Source of the DNA: Pseudomonas sp.
GTDB lineage: Bacteria; Pseudomonadota; Gammaproteobacteria; Pseudomonadales; Pseudomonadaceae
Direction of reading: 5' to 3'
DNA: 7,082 nucleotides
Assembly: GCA_003523465.1 (NCBI GenBank)
Contig: DQAA01000651.1
Coordinates: 1 to 7,082, forward strand
This document shows, piece after piece, positions 1-6,993 of this stretch (its first letter is position 1; each line of letters opens with the position of its first letter). The position numbers and the translations under genes were made by a program. Under the pieces are notes generated by a model. The model searched no databases, was not told the origin of the DNA, and worked only from the letters and a program-made list of their open reading frames with translations.

Positions 1-451
1 CCACCACGTGGCGGCCAGCCAGATCGCCTTCGAGGTGACCGAGCGCGGCTTGATCGATGTGGTCGTGGCCCGGGACAACCTGCAGGCGCTGCGGGCGATG
101 GGCCATCAGGTGCTGATCGACGATTTCGGCACGGGCTATTGCAGCCTCGCCTACTTGCAGACCCTGCCGGTGGACTGCCTGAAGATCGACAAGGCCTTTA
201 TCGACGCCCTCGGCCATGACGCGGCCAGCAGCGGCGTGGCCCCGCACATCATCCGCATGGCCCACGCCCTGCAACTGCGGGTGATCGCCGAGGGTATCGA
301 ATACGAGGACCAGGCCCTGCTGCTCAACAGCGAAGGGGTGAATTACGGTCAGGGCTGGTTGTTCGCCCACCCGTTGAATGCGCGCCAGTTCGTCGAGCTG
401 ATTACCCGTGGCCGCCGCCGCGGGCAGCGGCGTATCGACGACGAGGCCTGA
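1..451 (+). CDS. C-terminal part of an EAL-domain c-di-GMP phosphodiesterase (5' end outside window)
   Basis: The reading frame is open from the first bases of the window, so the start and N-terminal domains are missing. About 149 residues remain, covering most of an EAL domain. Counting the GTG at 8 as residue 1, the catalytic features are the metal-binding Glu of FEVTE (E9), the DDFGTGY loop (D38, D39), the Lys of LKIDK (K59), the Glu of AEGIE (E95) and the Gln of GQGWLF (Q115). All look intact, so the enzyme should hydrolyse cyclic di-GMP to pGpG. The tail after the domain is short and arginine-rich, ending in acidic residues. The sensory or membrane region cannot be seen, so the signal and the exact subfamily are unknown. 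The stop codon abuts the kinB stop on the other strand with no intervening base, leaving no room for a terminator between the two genes. Confidence 0.93.
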   Translation, partial: HHVAASQIAFEVTERGLIDVVVARDNLQALRAMGHQVLIDDFGTGYCSLAYLQTLPVDCLKIDKAFIDALGHDAASSGVAPHIIRMAHALQLRVIAEGIEYEDQALLLNSEGVNYGQGWLFAHPLNARQFVELITRGRRRGQRRIDDEA

Positions 452-2244
452 TCAGACCGGCAGCGCCATGTAGAACTGGGTGCCCTGCTCCGGCCGTGAG
501 TACACGCCCATGCGCCCGCCGTGCAGTTGCACGATCTCCTTGCACAACGCCAGGCCCAGGCCGGCACCGCCTTTCTTGCGCCCGACCTGGACGAACGGCT
601 CGAAGATCCTTCCCTGCTGGCTGTAGGCAATGCCCTCGCCGCTGTCCTCGACGCTGACGATCACCCGCTCGCCGTGGCGCCGTGCCTGCAGGCGGATATT
701 GCCGCCCTTGGGAGTGTGGCGGATGGCGTTGTCGAGCAGGTTGTCCATGACCCGGTCGAGCTGCGCGATATCCGCCTGGATCCGCGGCAACGGCGAACCC
801 AGCTCCATTTTCAGCTCGATCTGCTTGCCTGCGGCCGCCTCGGCGTAGCGGGTGCGGGCGCGCTCCAGCAGGTCGTCGAGGGCGCAGACGCTGCGATCGA
901 GCTTCTGCTGGCCGCTCTGGTAGCGAGAGAAATTGAGCAGGTCGTTGATCAGTTGGGTGAGGCGCTGCATCTCTTCGCCGATGGTGTCGAACAGATCGCC
1001 TTCGCGGCTTTCCTCGGGGAACCGGACCCGCTCCTTGAGCAACCCGAAGGCCATGTGCATGCCGGTCACCGGCGTGCGCAGCTCGTGGGAGGCGCGCAGC
1101 ACGAACTCGCTGCGCACCCGTTCGAAGGCGCGCTGCTCGGTGACGTCGTGCAGCACCATCACCGCGCCGAGGATCTGCCCGTCCGGACGGCATACCGGGG
1201 TCAGGCTGTAGGTCAGTACGCGGTTTTCCTTGTCGATCTCCAGGTGCATGTCTTCCGGCACCCGCTCCAGGCTGCCGCCCCGCAGGATCAGGTGAAGTTG
1301 CTGGTCCAGCTCCGGGCGTTGCAGCGCTTCGCCCAGGCGACTGCCGGCGCGGGAGTCGTCCCAGCCCAGCTGGCGCTGGGCCACCGGGTTGAGGTGTTCC
1401 AGACGGCCCTGGCGGTCGATGATCAGCAGGCCGTCGTCGATGCTGTCGAGCACCGCTTGCAGGCGCTGCTGGCCGGCCAGCAGTTCGTCGACATTGGTCG
1501 CCTGATGCTCGCGCAGGGCCTCGGCCATCAGGCCGAAACGCTTGGTCAGCTGGTTGATTTCCAGGGCCGAGGTCACCGGCAGGGTGACGTCGAAATTGCC
1601 CAGGCCGACCTGGTCGGCGGCGCTGGCCAGGGCCTCGATGGGTTGGCCGAAGCGCCGGGCGATGCTGTGGGCGGTGAGGAAGCCCAAGGCGAGCACCGCC
1701 AGGGCGACCAGGCCCAAGACGCCGGACATCAGTACCGCGCGATCGCGGGAGATCTTCTCGGCATCGCGGATCTGCTCCACCGCCTGCTTGTGGTACTCGA
1801 TCAAGGTGGTGCGCAAGACGCTGAACGCCTTGCCCAGTGGCTCGTCGACGCTGAGGTTGCGGGCGGGGGAGTCGGTTGCCTTCAATTGCTGGAGAAAGTT
1901 CTGATACTCGGCGTTGGCCTTGGCGAAATCGCCCTCGCGGCCGCCGTCTTCGAACTGCTTCTCGTGCTGCATGCCGTCATCGAGCAACTGCTGGAATTGG
2001 TCCTGGAGTTCCGCCAGCACCCGTGCGTCGTTGCTGTCATCGAGAATCTGGGTCAACTGCTCGCTCAGGTTCTGCCGCAACTTCAGGCCCATGTCGAGCA
2101 CGAAGGTGTTGTTGCGGATCATCGCCTGCTGCGAGCTGGCCATCTGCTGCACGCTGACCAGGCTGAGCAGCAGGCCAAGCAGGGCCACGGTAATCAGCGC
2201 CGAAATGCTGAGAAACAGCCGTGTCCGCAGCTTCATCGCCCACT

Positions 2245-2248
<4 letters not shown>
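452..2248 (-). CDS. kinB: Sensor histidine kinase/phosphatase KinB
   Basis: A 598-residue inner-membrane sensor kinase, partner of AlgB. Domains in order: membrane span (about 11-33), periplasmic helical sensor region (about 34-170), second span (about 172-193), HAMP (about 194-247), PAS (about 258-370), HisKA with phospho-acceptor H388 in ASHELRTP, then HATPase_c with N-box (N503, D506, N507), G1 box DSGEG (535-539) and G2 box GAGLGL (561-566). In P. aeruginosa the kinase is 595 residues with H385 and a proline five residues on that is needed for phosphatase activity; here H388 and P393 have the same spacing. There KinB restrains alginate production largely by dephosphorylating AlgB. The start overlaps the algB stop (ATGA), and no Shine-Dalgarno is seen before it, which points to translational coupling. 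A second in-frame ATG lies four codons on (base 2236) and cannot be excluded. Confidence 0.95.
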
Positions 2249-3591
<1,343 letters not shown>

Positions 3592-3637
3592 TTCCTACGC
3601 TCCTTGGGAATTATCTTGGTTAGTGTCGGAAAAATCG

Positions 3638-3648
3638 TGCAAGTTGCA
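3638..3648. repeat. Perfect 11-bp palindrome TGCAA-G-TTGCA
   Basis: The two 5-base arms are exactly complementary around one central base. It lies 47-57 bp upstream of the algB start codon, where an operator acting on algB could sit, and about 235 bp upstream of the predicted start of the rightward operon. The protein that would bind it is unknown. A palindrome this short may occur by chance. Confidence 0.35.
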
Positions 3649-3703
3649 TGGGCGATTCTGATTCATTCCTTCCCTCAGATGCTAGCTCGCGGTTTTCGAC
3701 CGT

Positions 3704-3802
3704 CCGTCGGTGTTTTTGACGCGAAAAATTTGTCGCCCTTCATGCAAAACGCACGACCGTCGCAGAGTGCATCGTGCAGGATGCTCTCCCGTCGTGTTTT
3801 TG
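3704..3802 (+). repeat. Direct repeat of CCGTCG(G)TGTTTTTG, copies at 3704-3718 and 3789-3802
   Basis: Two near-identical copies differ by a single extra G. They are about 85 bp apart, close to eight helical turns, and flank the 3751-3777 dyad. The first copy also overlaps a small dyad, CGAC-N5-GTCG (3697-3709). They could be paired protein sites or remnants of a local duplication. No binding protein is recognised. Confidence 0.35.
3751..3777. promoter_or_regulatory. Dyad GCACGA-N15-TCGTGC, candidate upstream activator site
   Basis: The 6-base arms (3751-3756 and 3772-3777) are exact inverted repeats with starts 21 bp apart, about two helical turns. The dyad centre is about 114 bp upstream of the predicted sigma-54 transcript start, within the usual range for activator sites of NtrC-type proteins. 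A flanking ATGCA (3742-3746) and TGCAT (3768-3772) add further symmetry. AlgB is the nearest candidate protein; I do not know its binding consensus well enough to match it here. Confidence 0.4.
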
Positions 3803-3810
3803 TGATTGCG

Positions 3811-3823
3811 CAAGTTATTGATT
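3811..3823 (-). promoter_or_regulatory. Candidate IHF binding site
   Basis: On the plus strand the bases read CAA-GTTA-TTGATT, an exact match to YAANNNNTTGATW, the reverse complement of the IHF consensus WATCAANNNNTTR. It is centred about 61 bp upstream of the predicted sigma-54 start and lies between the dyad at 3751-3777 and the -24/-12 element. That is the classic place for IHF to bend DNA so an upstream activator can reach sigma-54 polymerase. The left part overlaps a perfect palindrome, TTGCGCAA (3806-3813). Confidence 0.5.
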
Positions 3824-3850
3824 TGTAAGGAGAAATTCAATATCGAAAGG

Positions 3851-3867
3851 CTGGCATGCAGGCTGCA
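3851..3867 (+). promoter_or_regulatory. Sigma-54 (RpoN) -24/-12 promoter candidate
   Basis: The sequence is CTGGCATG-CAGG-CTGCA. Against the consensus YTGGCACG-N4-TTGCW it differs at only two bases (C to T in the -24 box, T to C in the -12 box). It keeps the invariant GG and GC at the correct spacing. Taking C3866 as -12 puts the start near 3878 and leaves a leader of about 34 bases before the ATG at 3912, including its Shine-Dalgarno. The IHF consensus site and upstream dyad strengthen the call. Confidence 0.62.
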
Positions 3868-3911
3868 ATAACCCTCCCAGGTCATAACAAGATTGCAGAG
3901 GAGCCCGGCAC

Positions 3912-4190
3912 ATGAAACGCACACCCGCCGCCCTGGTGCTGATATCGCCACATCATTTGCGTCAGGCGCTGTTTCTAGTGCTGGCGCTGCTGTTGACCCT
4001 GGTTGCCGGGCAGCTCCATTACGCCTGGCAGGCCAGCAAGGTCGAGAGCCAACTCGCTGTCCAGGTCGTGCGCATTCATGAAAGCCGTGCCGCGCCGCTG
4101 CAAACCGCTCCGATGATGCGCTCGCAAGCGCTTCCCGCCGCCAGCGTCGATAACACGACCACTGCGTCGAGCCAGCGCTGGGTGTTCTGA
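3912..4190 (+). CDS. Small single-span membrane protein, function unknown
   Basis: I do not recognise this 92-residue protein. It has a short N-terminal stretch with K2, R3 and an HHLRQ segment, one hydrophobic helix (about 18-34, rich in Leu/Ala/Val), then a hydrophilic tail of about 55 residues rich in Ala, Ser, Thr and Gln. The positive residues before the helix suggest the tail faces the periplasm; the helix could also be an uncleaved signal anchor. A good Shine-Dalgarno (AGAGGAG, 3897-3903) stands 8 bases before the ATG, and the candidate sigma-54 promoter lies just upstream. It is followed after 45 bases by the DUF1328 gene and is probably the first gene of that operon. A short protein without a known family could be a false call, but the ribosome site and promoter position argue for a real gene. 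Confidence 0.65.
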   Translation: MKRTPAALVLISPHHLRQALFLVLALLLTLVAGQLHYAWQASKVESQLAVQVVRIHESRAAPLQTAPMMRSQALPAASVDNTTTASSQRWVF

Positions 4191-4400
<210 letters not shown>

Positions 4401-4404
4401 GTCA

Positions 4405-4875
4405 ATGAAAGGCGTGATGCGCAACGCCCTGGTCGCCGGCCTGTTGATGGCCGGCGGTACGGCGGCAATGGCGGCCAATGACGGCCAGGTCCGGGCCACC
4501 GAGGTACTCGGCTCGGATCCCGAGTACCGGGAAGCCTGGCAGGACGTGGTCAAGAAACAGGAGCGGCTGCCCGAGTGGGTGCTCAACCTGAGCGGAGTGT
4601 CCGAACAGCAGATGTCCGCTGTCGAGGAAGACGGCGACAAGTATCTGGTCGGTCCGGTCTGCGAAAGCGCCGGCAAGTGCCTGAACAAGCGTCTGATCGT
4701 GGCCTTCCGTTGGGACAAGGAAAAAGCCTACGGGATGCTGGTAGAAGTACCCGAGGGCCTGCCCTCGGACAAATCGCCGACCCGCCATGCGGACTACCGC
4801 TGGCTCGGCGACCCCGATGAAGGCATGCAGGCCATGCTCCGGGAACAGCTCAAACGTGATCCGAACTGGTACTGA
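4405..4875 (+). CDS. ivy: Ivy-family periplasmic lysozyme inhibitor
   Basis: A 156-residue precursor. The N-terminus is a signal peptide, with a hydrophobic core at about 7-20 and likely cleavage after AMA (residue 23), giving a periplasmic protein of about 133 residues. Ivy hallmarks are the early YREAWQDVV and LPEWV segments, a cysteine-bounded loop (C86-ESAGK-C92) followed by a beta-strand segment LIVAFRW, then a YGMLVEV strand and the C-terminal YRWLGDPDEGMQAMLREQL. Ivy proteins block C-type lysozyme by inserting this loop into the active site, and may also restrain the cell's own lytic enzymes. Here the loop has five residues between the cysteines and no histidine, unlike the CKPHDC loop of E. 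coli Ivy, so target or strength may differ. I recall PA5481 (Ivyp2) as the P. aeruginosa counterpart. The start has only a weak GAGG (4393-4396) upstream; a second ATG lies at 4417. Confidence 0.87.
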   Translation: MKGVMRNALVAGLLMAGGTAAMAANDGQVRATEVLGSDPEYREAWQDVVKKQERLPEWVLNLSGVSEQQMSAVEEDGDKYLVGPVCESAGKCLNKRLIVAFRWDKEKAYGMLVEVPEGLPSDKSPTRHADYRWLGDPDEGMQAMLREQLKRDPNWY

Positions 4876-4905
4876 GGCGCCGCCGGGTGCATCAGTGCTC
4901 TGACA

Positions 4906-5106
4906 GAAGCTGAACCTTTCTCCCGTTCAAGCTTCTATGTTGCGGCCACCCGAGGAGGGTGACGGCATGACCAGGGGGCCGGGTCGCTCTGATCGCTACA
5001 GGATCGGAGGGACCTAGGGGTACAAGGAGTACCTCCGTCGAGGGCCGGGTCAGGAAAGCAGCACCGGGAGCGGGTCTGTCGGGGTGCCCTGGCAACGGGG
5101 CACCTT
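4906..5106 (+). ncRNA. Candidate structured RNA or regulatory 3' UTR with GGA-loop hairpins
   Basis: No protein gene fits here, yet successive stems can be drawn. (1) 4906-4935: a 10-bp stem with one bulged A. (2) 4947-4961: CACCC-GAGGA-GGGTG. (3) 4982-5014: a 4-bp and an 8-bp helix separated by one mismatch. (4) 5017-5035: a 7-bp stem with loop AAGGA. (5) 5081-5106: GGTGCCC/GGGCACC extended by two wobble pairs. Hairpins 2 and 4 show GGA in a five-base loop, and GUACAAGGA in hairpin 4 matches the first nine positions of the CsrA/RsmA consensus RUACARGGAUGU. A 10-base direct repeat GGGCCGGGTC occurs at 4976-4985 and 5042-5051. There is no T-run after hairpin 5 and no recognised promoter, so this may be the 3' end of the ivy transcript. 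I recognise no known RNA family; the strand is inferred from the GGA loops and operon direction. Confidence 0.4.
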
Positions 5107-5146
5107 GACTGGACTGTCCTGACAGCTCCCACCTTCCTTTCGATGG

Positions 5147-5195
5147 CGATAGATGGCAAATCAGCCATCCATTCGTCTATCGGTGAAAATTTTTT
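5147..5195 (+). terminator. Possible terminator of the ivy operon or the structured RNA
   Basis: An inner stem GATGGC-AAATCA-GCCATC (5152-5169) is enclosed by a 5-bp helix CGATA/TATCG (5147-5151 with 5178-5182), with an unpaired 8-base stretch on the right side. A run of six T begins at 5190, eight bases after the outer stem. The gap between stem and T-run makes this weaker than a textbook terminator, but it is the best candidate downstream of ivy. Confidence 0.4.
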
Positions 5196-5372
5196 CGTCA
5201 TTTTTCCTACGCCATCCGGGTGTTTTTCTGCCCATTCGGATTGTCGAACACTGACAGCGCTTGCCATCCACCCAGACTCTGAATCTGCCGAAATATGGCG
5301 GATCGGTCGTATTCTGGATTCCGAACACCCCTCCTTGAACCGCCCGAAATGCCCGTTTTTAGTGCAAAAACT

Positions 5373-5389
5373 CATGCCGATTCGGCATG
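5373..5389. promoter_or_regulatory. Perfect 17-bp palindrome CATGCCGA-T-TCGGCATG, candidate operator
   Basis: Two exact 8-base arms surround a single T, about 220 bp upstream of the gltP start. The single-base centre and length suit a dimeric DNA-binding protein better than an RNA hairpin. The half-site CGGCAT appears again at 5403-5408, 20 bp from the one in the palindrome, and inverted at 5550-5555. A regulator of gltP responding to glutamate or carbon/nitrogen state is possible, but none is identified. Confidence 0.45.
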
Positions 5390-5448
5390 GGGTACTCGTT
5401 TCCGGCATTAGACTGGGCCCCCTCCCGCCTGAATAGTTGCGCCTTTTT

Positions 5449-5483
5449 TCGCCAGCCAGCGAACCCCTCGCGTTCCCTGGCGA
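5449..5483 (+). other. Hairpin in the gltP leader region
   Basis: A 7-bp stem TCGCCAG/CTGGCGA (5449-5455 with 5477-5483) encloses a second short stem GAAC/GTTC (5461-5464 with 5472-5475). The T-run (5444-5449) precedes rather than follows the stem on the plus strand, so it is not a terminator in either direction. If gltP transcription starts upstream, this would be structure in its 5' leader. Confidence 0.3.
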
Positions 5484-5600
5484 CGACCTTCTGCGGTGCC
5501 TTTGACTGTTGCCGAAGAAGTCTCCAGGCAGGCTATCAGCCGCTCTGGAATGCCGGTTACAGCGCAATGCCCGTGTCCACTTGAACAAAAAGGTAATGAC

Positions 5601-6932
5601 ATGAAGAAGGCAAAACTGAGCCTCGCCTGGCAGATCCTCATCGGTCTGGTCCTGGGTATCGCCATCGGCGCCTTGCTGAATCACTTCAGTGCAGAAAAGG
5701 CATGGTGGATCAGCAACGTGCTGCAGCCTGCCGGTGACATCTTCATTCGCCTGATCAAGATGATCGTCATCCCGATCGTGATCTCGTCGCTGATCGTGGG
5801 TATCGCCGGGGTTGGCGACGCGAAGAAACTTGGCAGTATCGGCCTCAAGACCATCATCTACTTCGAGATCGTCACCACCATCGCGATCGTCGTCGGCCTG
5901 GTCCTGGCCAACCTCTTCCACCCGGGCGCCGGCATCGACATGAGCACCCTGGGCACCGTGGATATCTCCAAGTACCAGGCCACCGCGGCCGAGGTGCAGC
6001 ATGAACACGCGTTCATCGAGACCATCCTCAACCTGATCCCGTCGAACATCTTCGCGGCGCTGATGCGCGGTGAAATGCTGCCGATCATCTTCTTCTCGGT
6101 GCTGTTCGGCCTCGGTCTGTCGAGCCTCAACGCCGAGCTGCGCGATCCGTTGGTGAAGACCTTCCAGGGCGTTTCCGAAGCCATGTTCAAGGTCACCCAC
6201 ATGATCATGAACTACGCCCCGATCGGCGTATTCGCCCTGATCGCCGTGACCGTCGCCAACTTCGGCTTCGCTTCCCTGCTGCCGCTGGCCAAGCTGGTGC
6301 TGCTGGTGTACTTCGCCATCGCCTTCTTCGCCTTCATGGTGCTGGGCCTGGTGGCGCGCCTGTTCGGCTTCTCGATCATCAAGCTGATGCGCATCTTCAA
6401 GGACGAGCTGGTCCTGGCCTACTCCACCGCAAGCTCCGAGACGGTGCTGCCGCGGGTCATCGAGAAGATGGAATCCTACGGCGCGCCGAAGGCCATCTGC
6501 AGCTTCGTGGTGCCGACCGGCTACTCGTTCAACCTCGACGGCTCGACCCTGTACCAGAGCATCGCGGCGATCTTCATTGCCCAGCTGTACGGCATCGACC
6601 TGTCGATCAGCCAGCAGTTGCTGCTGGTGCTGACCCTAATGGTCACCTCCAAGGGCATTGCCGGCGTGCCGGGCGTGTCGTTCGTGGTCCTGCTGGCGAC
6701 CCTGGGCAGCGTGGGCATTCCGCTGGAAGGCCTGGCGTTCATCGCCGGTGTCGACCGCATCATGGACATGGCGCGTACCGCCCTGAACGTGATCGGCAAC
6801 GCCCTGGCGGTCCTGGTCATCTCCCGTTGGGAAGGTATGTACGACGCCGAGAAAGGCCAGAAATACTGGAACTCCCTGCCGCACTGGCGCAGCAAGGAAG
6901 CGGCGGCGGCGGGCAAGACCGTCAACTCCTGA
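5601..6932 (+). CDS. gltP: Proton/glutamate-aspartate symporter GltP
   Basis: A 443-residue inner-membrane transporter of the dicarboxylate/amino acid:cation symporter (DAACS) family, importing glutamate and aspartate. The N-terminal scaffold helices (about 10-30, 45-72, 80-105) are followed by the transport core: HP1 with the serine-rich motif STASSE (275-280), helix 7 with NLDGS (311-315), HP2 with SKGIAGVPG (350-358), and helix 8 with D389, R392, T393 and N396. These four residues have the same spacing as the substrate-contacting D394, R397, T398 and N401 of the archaeal homologue GltPh. The arginine favours acidic substrates. Proton coupling is inferred from similarity to Pseudomonas and E. 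coli GltP; sodium coupling cannot be excluded. The ATG at 5601 was chosen because AAGG (5590-5593) precedes it by 7 bases; a GTG at 5496 would add 35 residues unlike the family. It is monocistronic, closed by a strong terminator. Confidence 0.93.
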   Translation: MKKAKLSLAWQILIGLVLGIAIGALLNHFSAEKAWWISNVLQPAGDIFIRLIKMIVIPIVISSLIVGIAGVGDAKKLGSIGLKTIIYFEIVTTIAIVVGLVLANLFHPGAGIDMSTLGTVDISKYQATAAEVQHEHAFIETILNLIPSNIFAALMRGEMLPIIFFSVLFGLGLSSLNAELRDPLVKTFQGVSEAMFKVTHMIMNYAPIGVFALIAVTVANFGFASLLPLAKLVLLVYFAIAFFAFMVLGLVARLFGFSIIKLMRIFKDELVLAYSTASSETVLPRVIEKMESYGAPKAICSFVVPTGYSFNLDGSTLYQSIAAIFIAQLYGIDLSISQQLLLVLTLMVTSKGIAGVPGVSFVVLLATLGSVGIPLEGLAFIAGVDRIMDMARTALNVIGNALAVLVISRWEGMYDAEKGQKYWNSLPHWRSKEAAAAGKTVNS

Positions 6933-6955
6933 GTCCTGCACCGCGCTGAATGAAG

Positions 6956-6981
6956 AAGCCCCGCACTGTCGGGGCTTTTTT
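6956..6981 (+). terminator. Intrinsic terminator of gltP
   Basis: An 8-bp perfect stem AAGCCCCG/CGGGGCTT with loop CACTGT is followed at once by a run of six T (6976-6981). It begins 23 bases after the gltP stop. This is a textbook rho-independent terminator for rightward transcription. Confidence 0.95.
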
Positions 6982-6993
6982 GTAGGTCTTGAG

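Larger units (their letters stand above)
3592..3911. other. Divergent intergenic regulatory region between algB and the DUF1328/Ivy operon
   Basis: These 320 bases hold no supported protein gene; open frames crossing them lack a ribosome site and family resemblance. The base composition is clearly more AT-rich than the flanking genes. It contains a sigma-54-type promoter facing right, a consensus IHF site, several dyads and a direct repeat, each listed separately. The octamer ATCGTGCA occurs twice in the same orientation (3634-3641 and 3771-3778), and an inverted GCACGA lies at 3751-3756. No clear sigma-70 or AlgU (sigma-22) promoter was found in either direction. Confidence 0.7.
5196..5600. 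other. Non-coding leader region upstream of gltP
   Basis: About 400 bases with no supported protein gene and lower GC than the neighbouring genes. It holds a perfect 17-bp palindrome and a 35-base hairpin, listed separately. The octamer CCGGCATT (5402-5409) recurs inverted as AATGCCGG (5549-5556), and AATGCCCG occurs twice in direct orientation (5348-5355 and 5566-5573). A promoter for gltP should lie here, but I found no convincing -35/-10 pair. Confidence 0.6.

Noticed and set aside
3610..3615. GATAAT on the minus strand as a -10 box for algB
   Set aside because: Transcription would start inside or beside the algB Shine-Dalgarno, and the only TTGCAC that could be a -35 is 21 bp away, too far for a normal promoter.
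3604..3828. 74-codon plus-strand frame in the algB upstream region
   Set aside because: It starts within the algB ribosome-site region, has no Shine-Dalgarno of its own and covers AT-rich regulatory sequence with non-coding composition.
5036..5070. Resemblance of GGTCAGGAAAGCAGC to the signal recognition particle RNA apical region
   Set aside because: The conserved SRP loop needs GGAAGGAAGCAGCC within a long helix; here bases are missing and no pairing around it matches.
5081..5106. Hairpin 5 as a rho-independent terminator
   Set aside because: The stem is good but is followed by TTGACTGG rather than a T-run.
5143..5436. 97-codon plus-strand frame between the structured stretch and gltP
   Set aside because: No Shine-Dalgarno precedes the ATG, third-position GC is much lower than in the neighbouring genes, it overlaps the possible terminator hairpin and the 17-bp palindrome, and the product resembles nothing known to me.
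5545..5561. CTGGAATG-CCGG-TTACA upstream of gltP as a sigma-54 promoter
   Set aside because: The -12 box has AC in place of the nearly invariant GC, and the -24 box has two further mismatches. No IHF site was noticed nearby.
5496..5600. N-terminal extension of GltP from the GTG at 5496
   Set aside because: The 35 extra residues are hydrophilic and unlike GltP N-termini, and the ATG at 5601 has a better-placed AAGG and starts directly at the expected MKKAKLSLAW.
4935..6200. Minus-strand open frame of 421 codons opposite gltP and its upstream region
   Set aside because: Half is the complement of the gltP transport core. The rest crosses hairpins and AT-rich leader, and no ribosome site or family resemblance was found.
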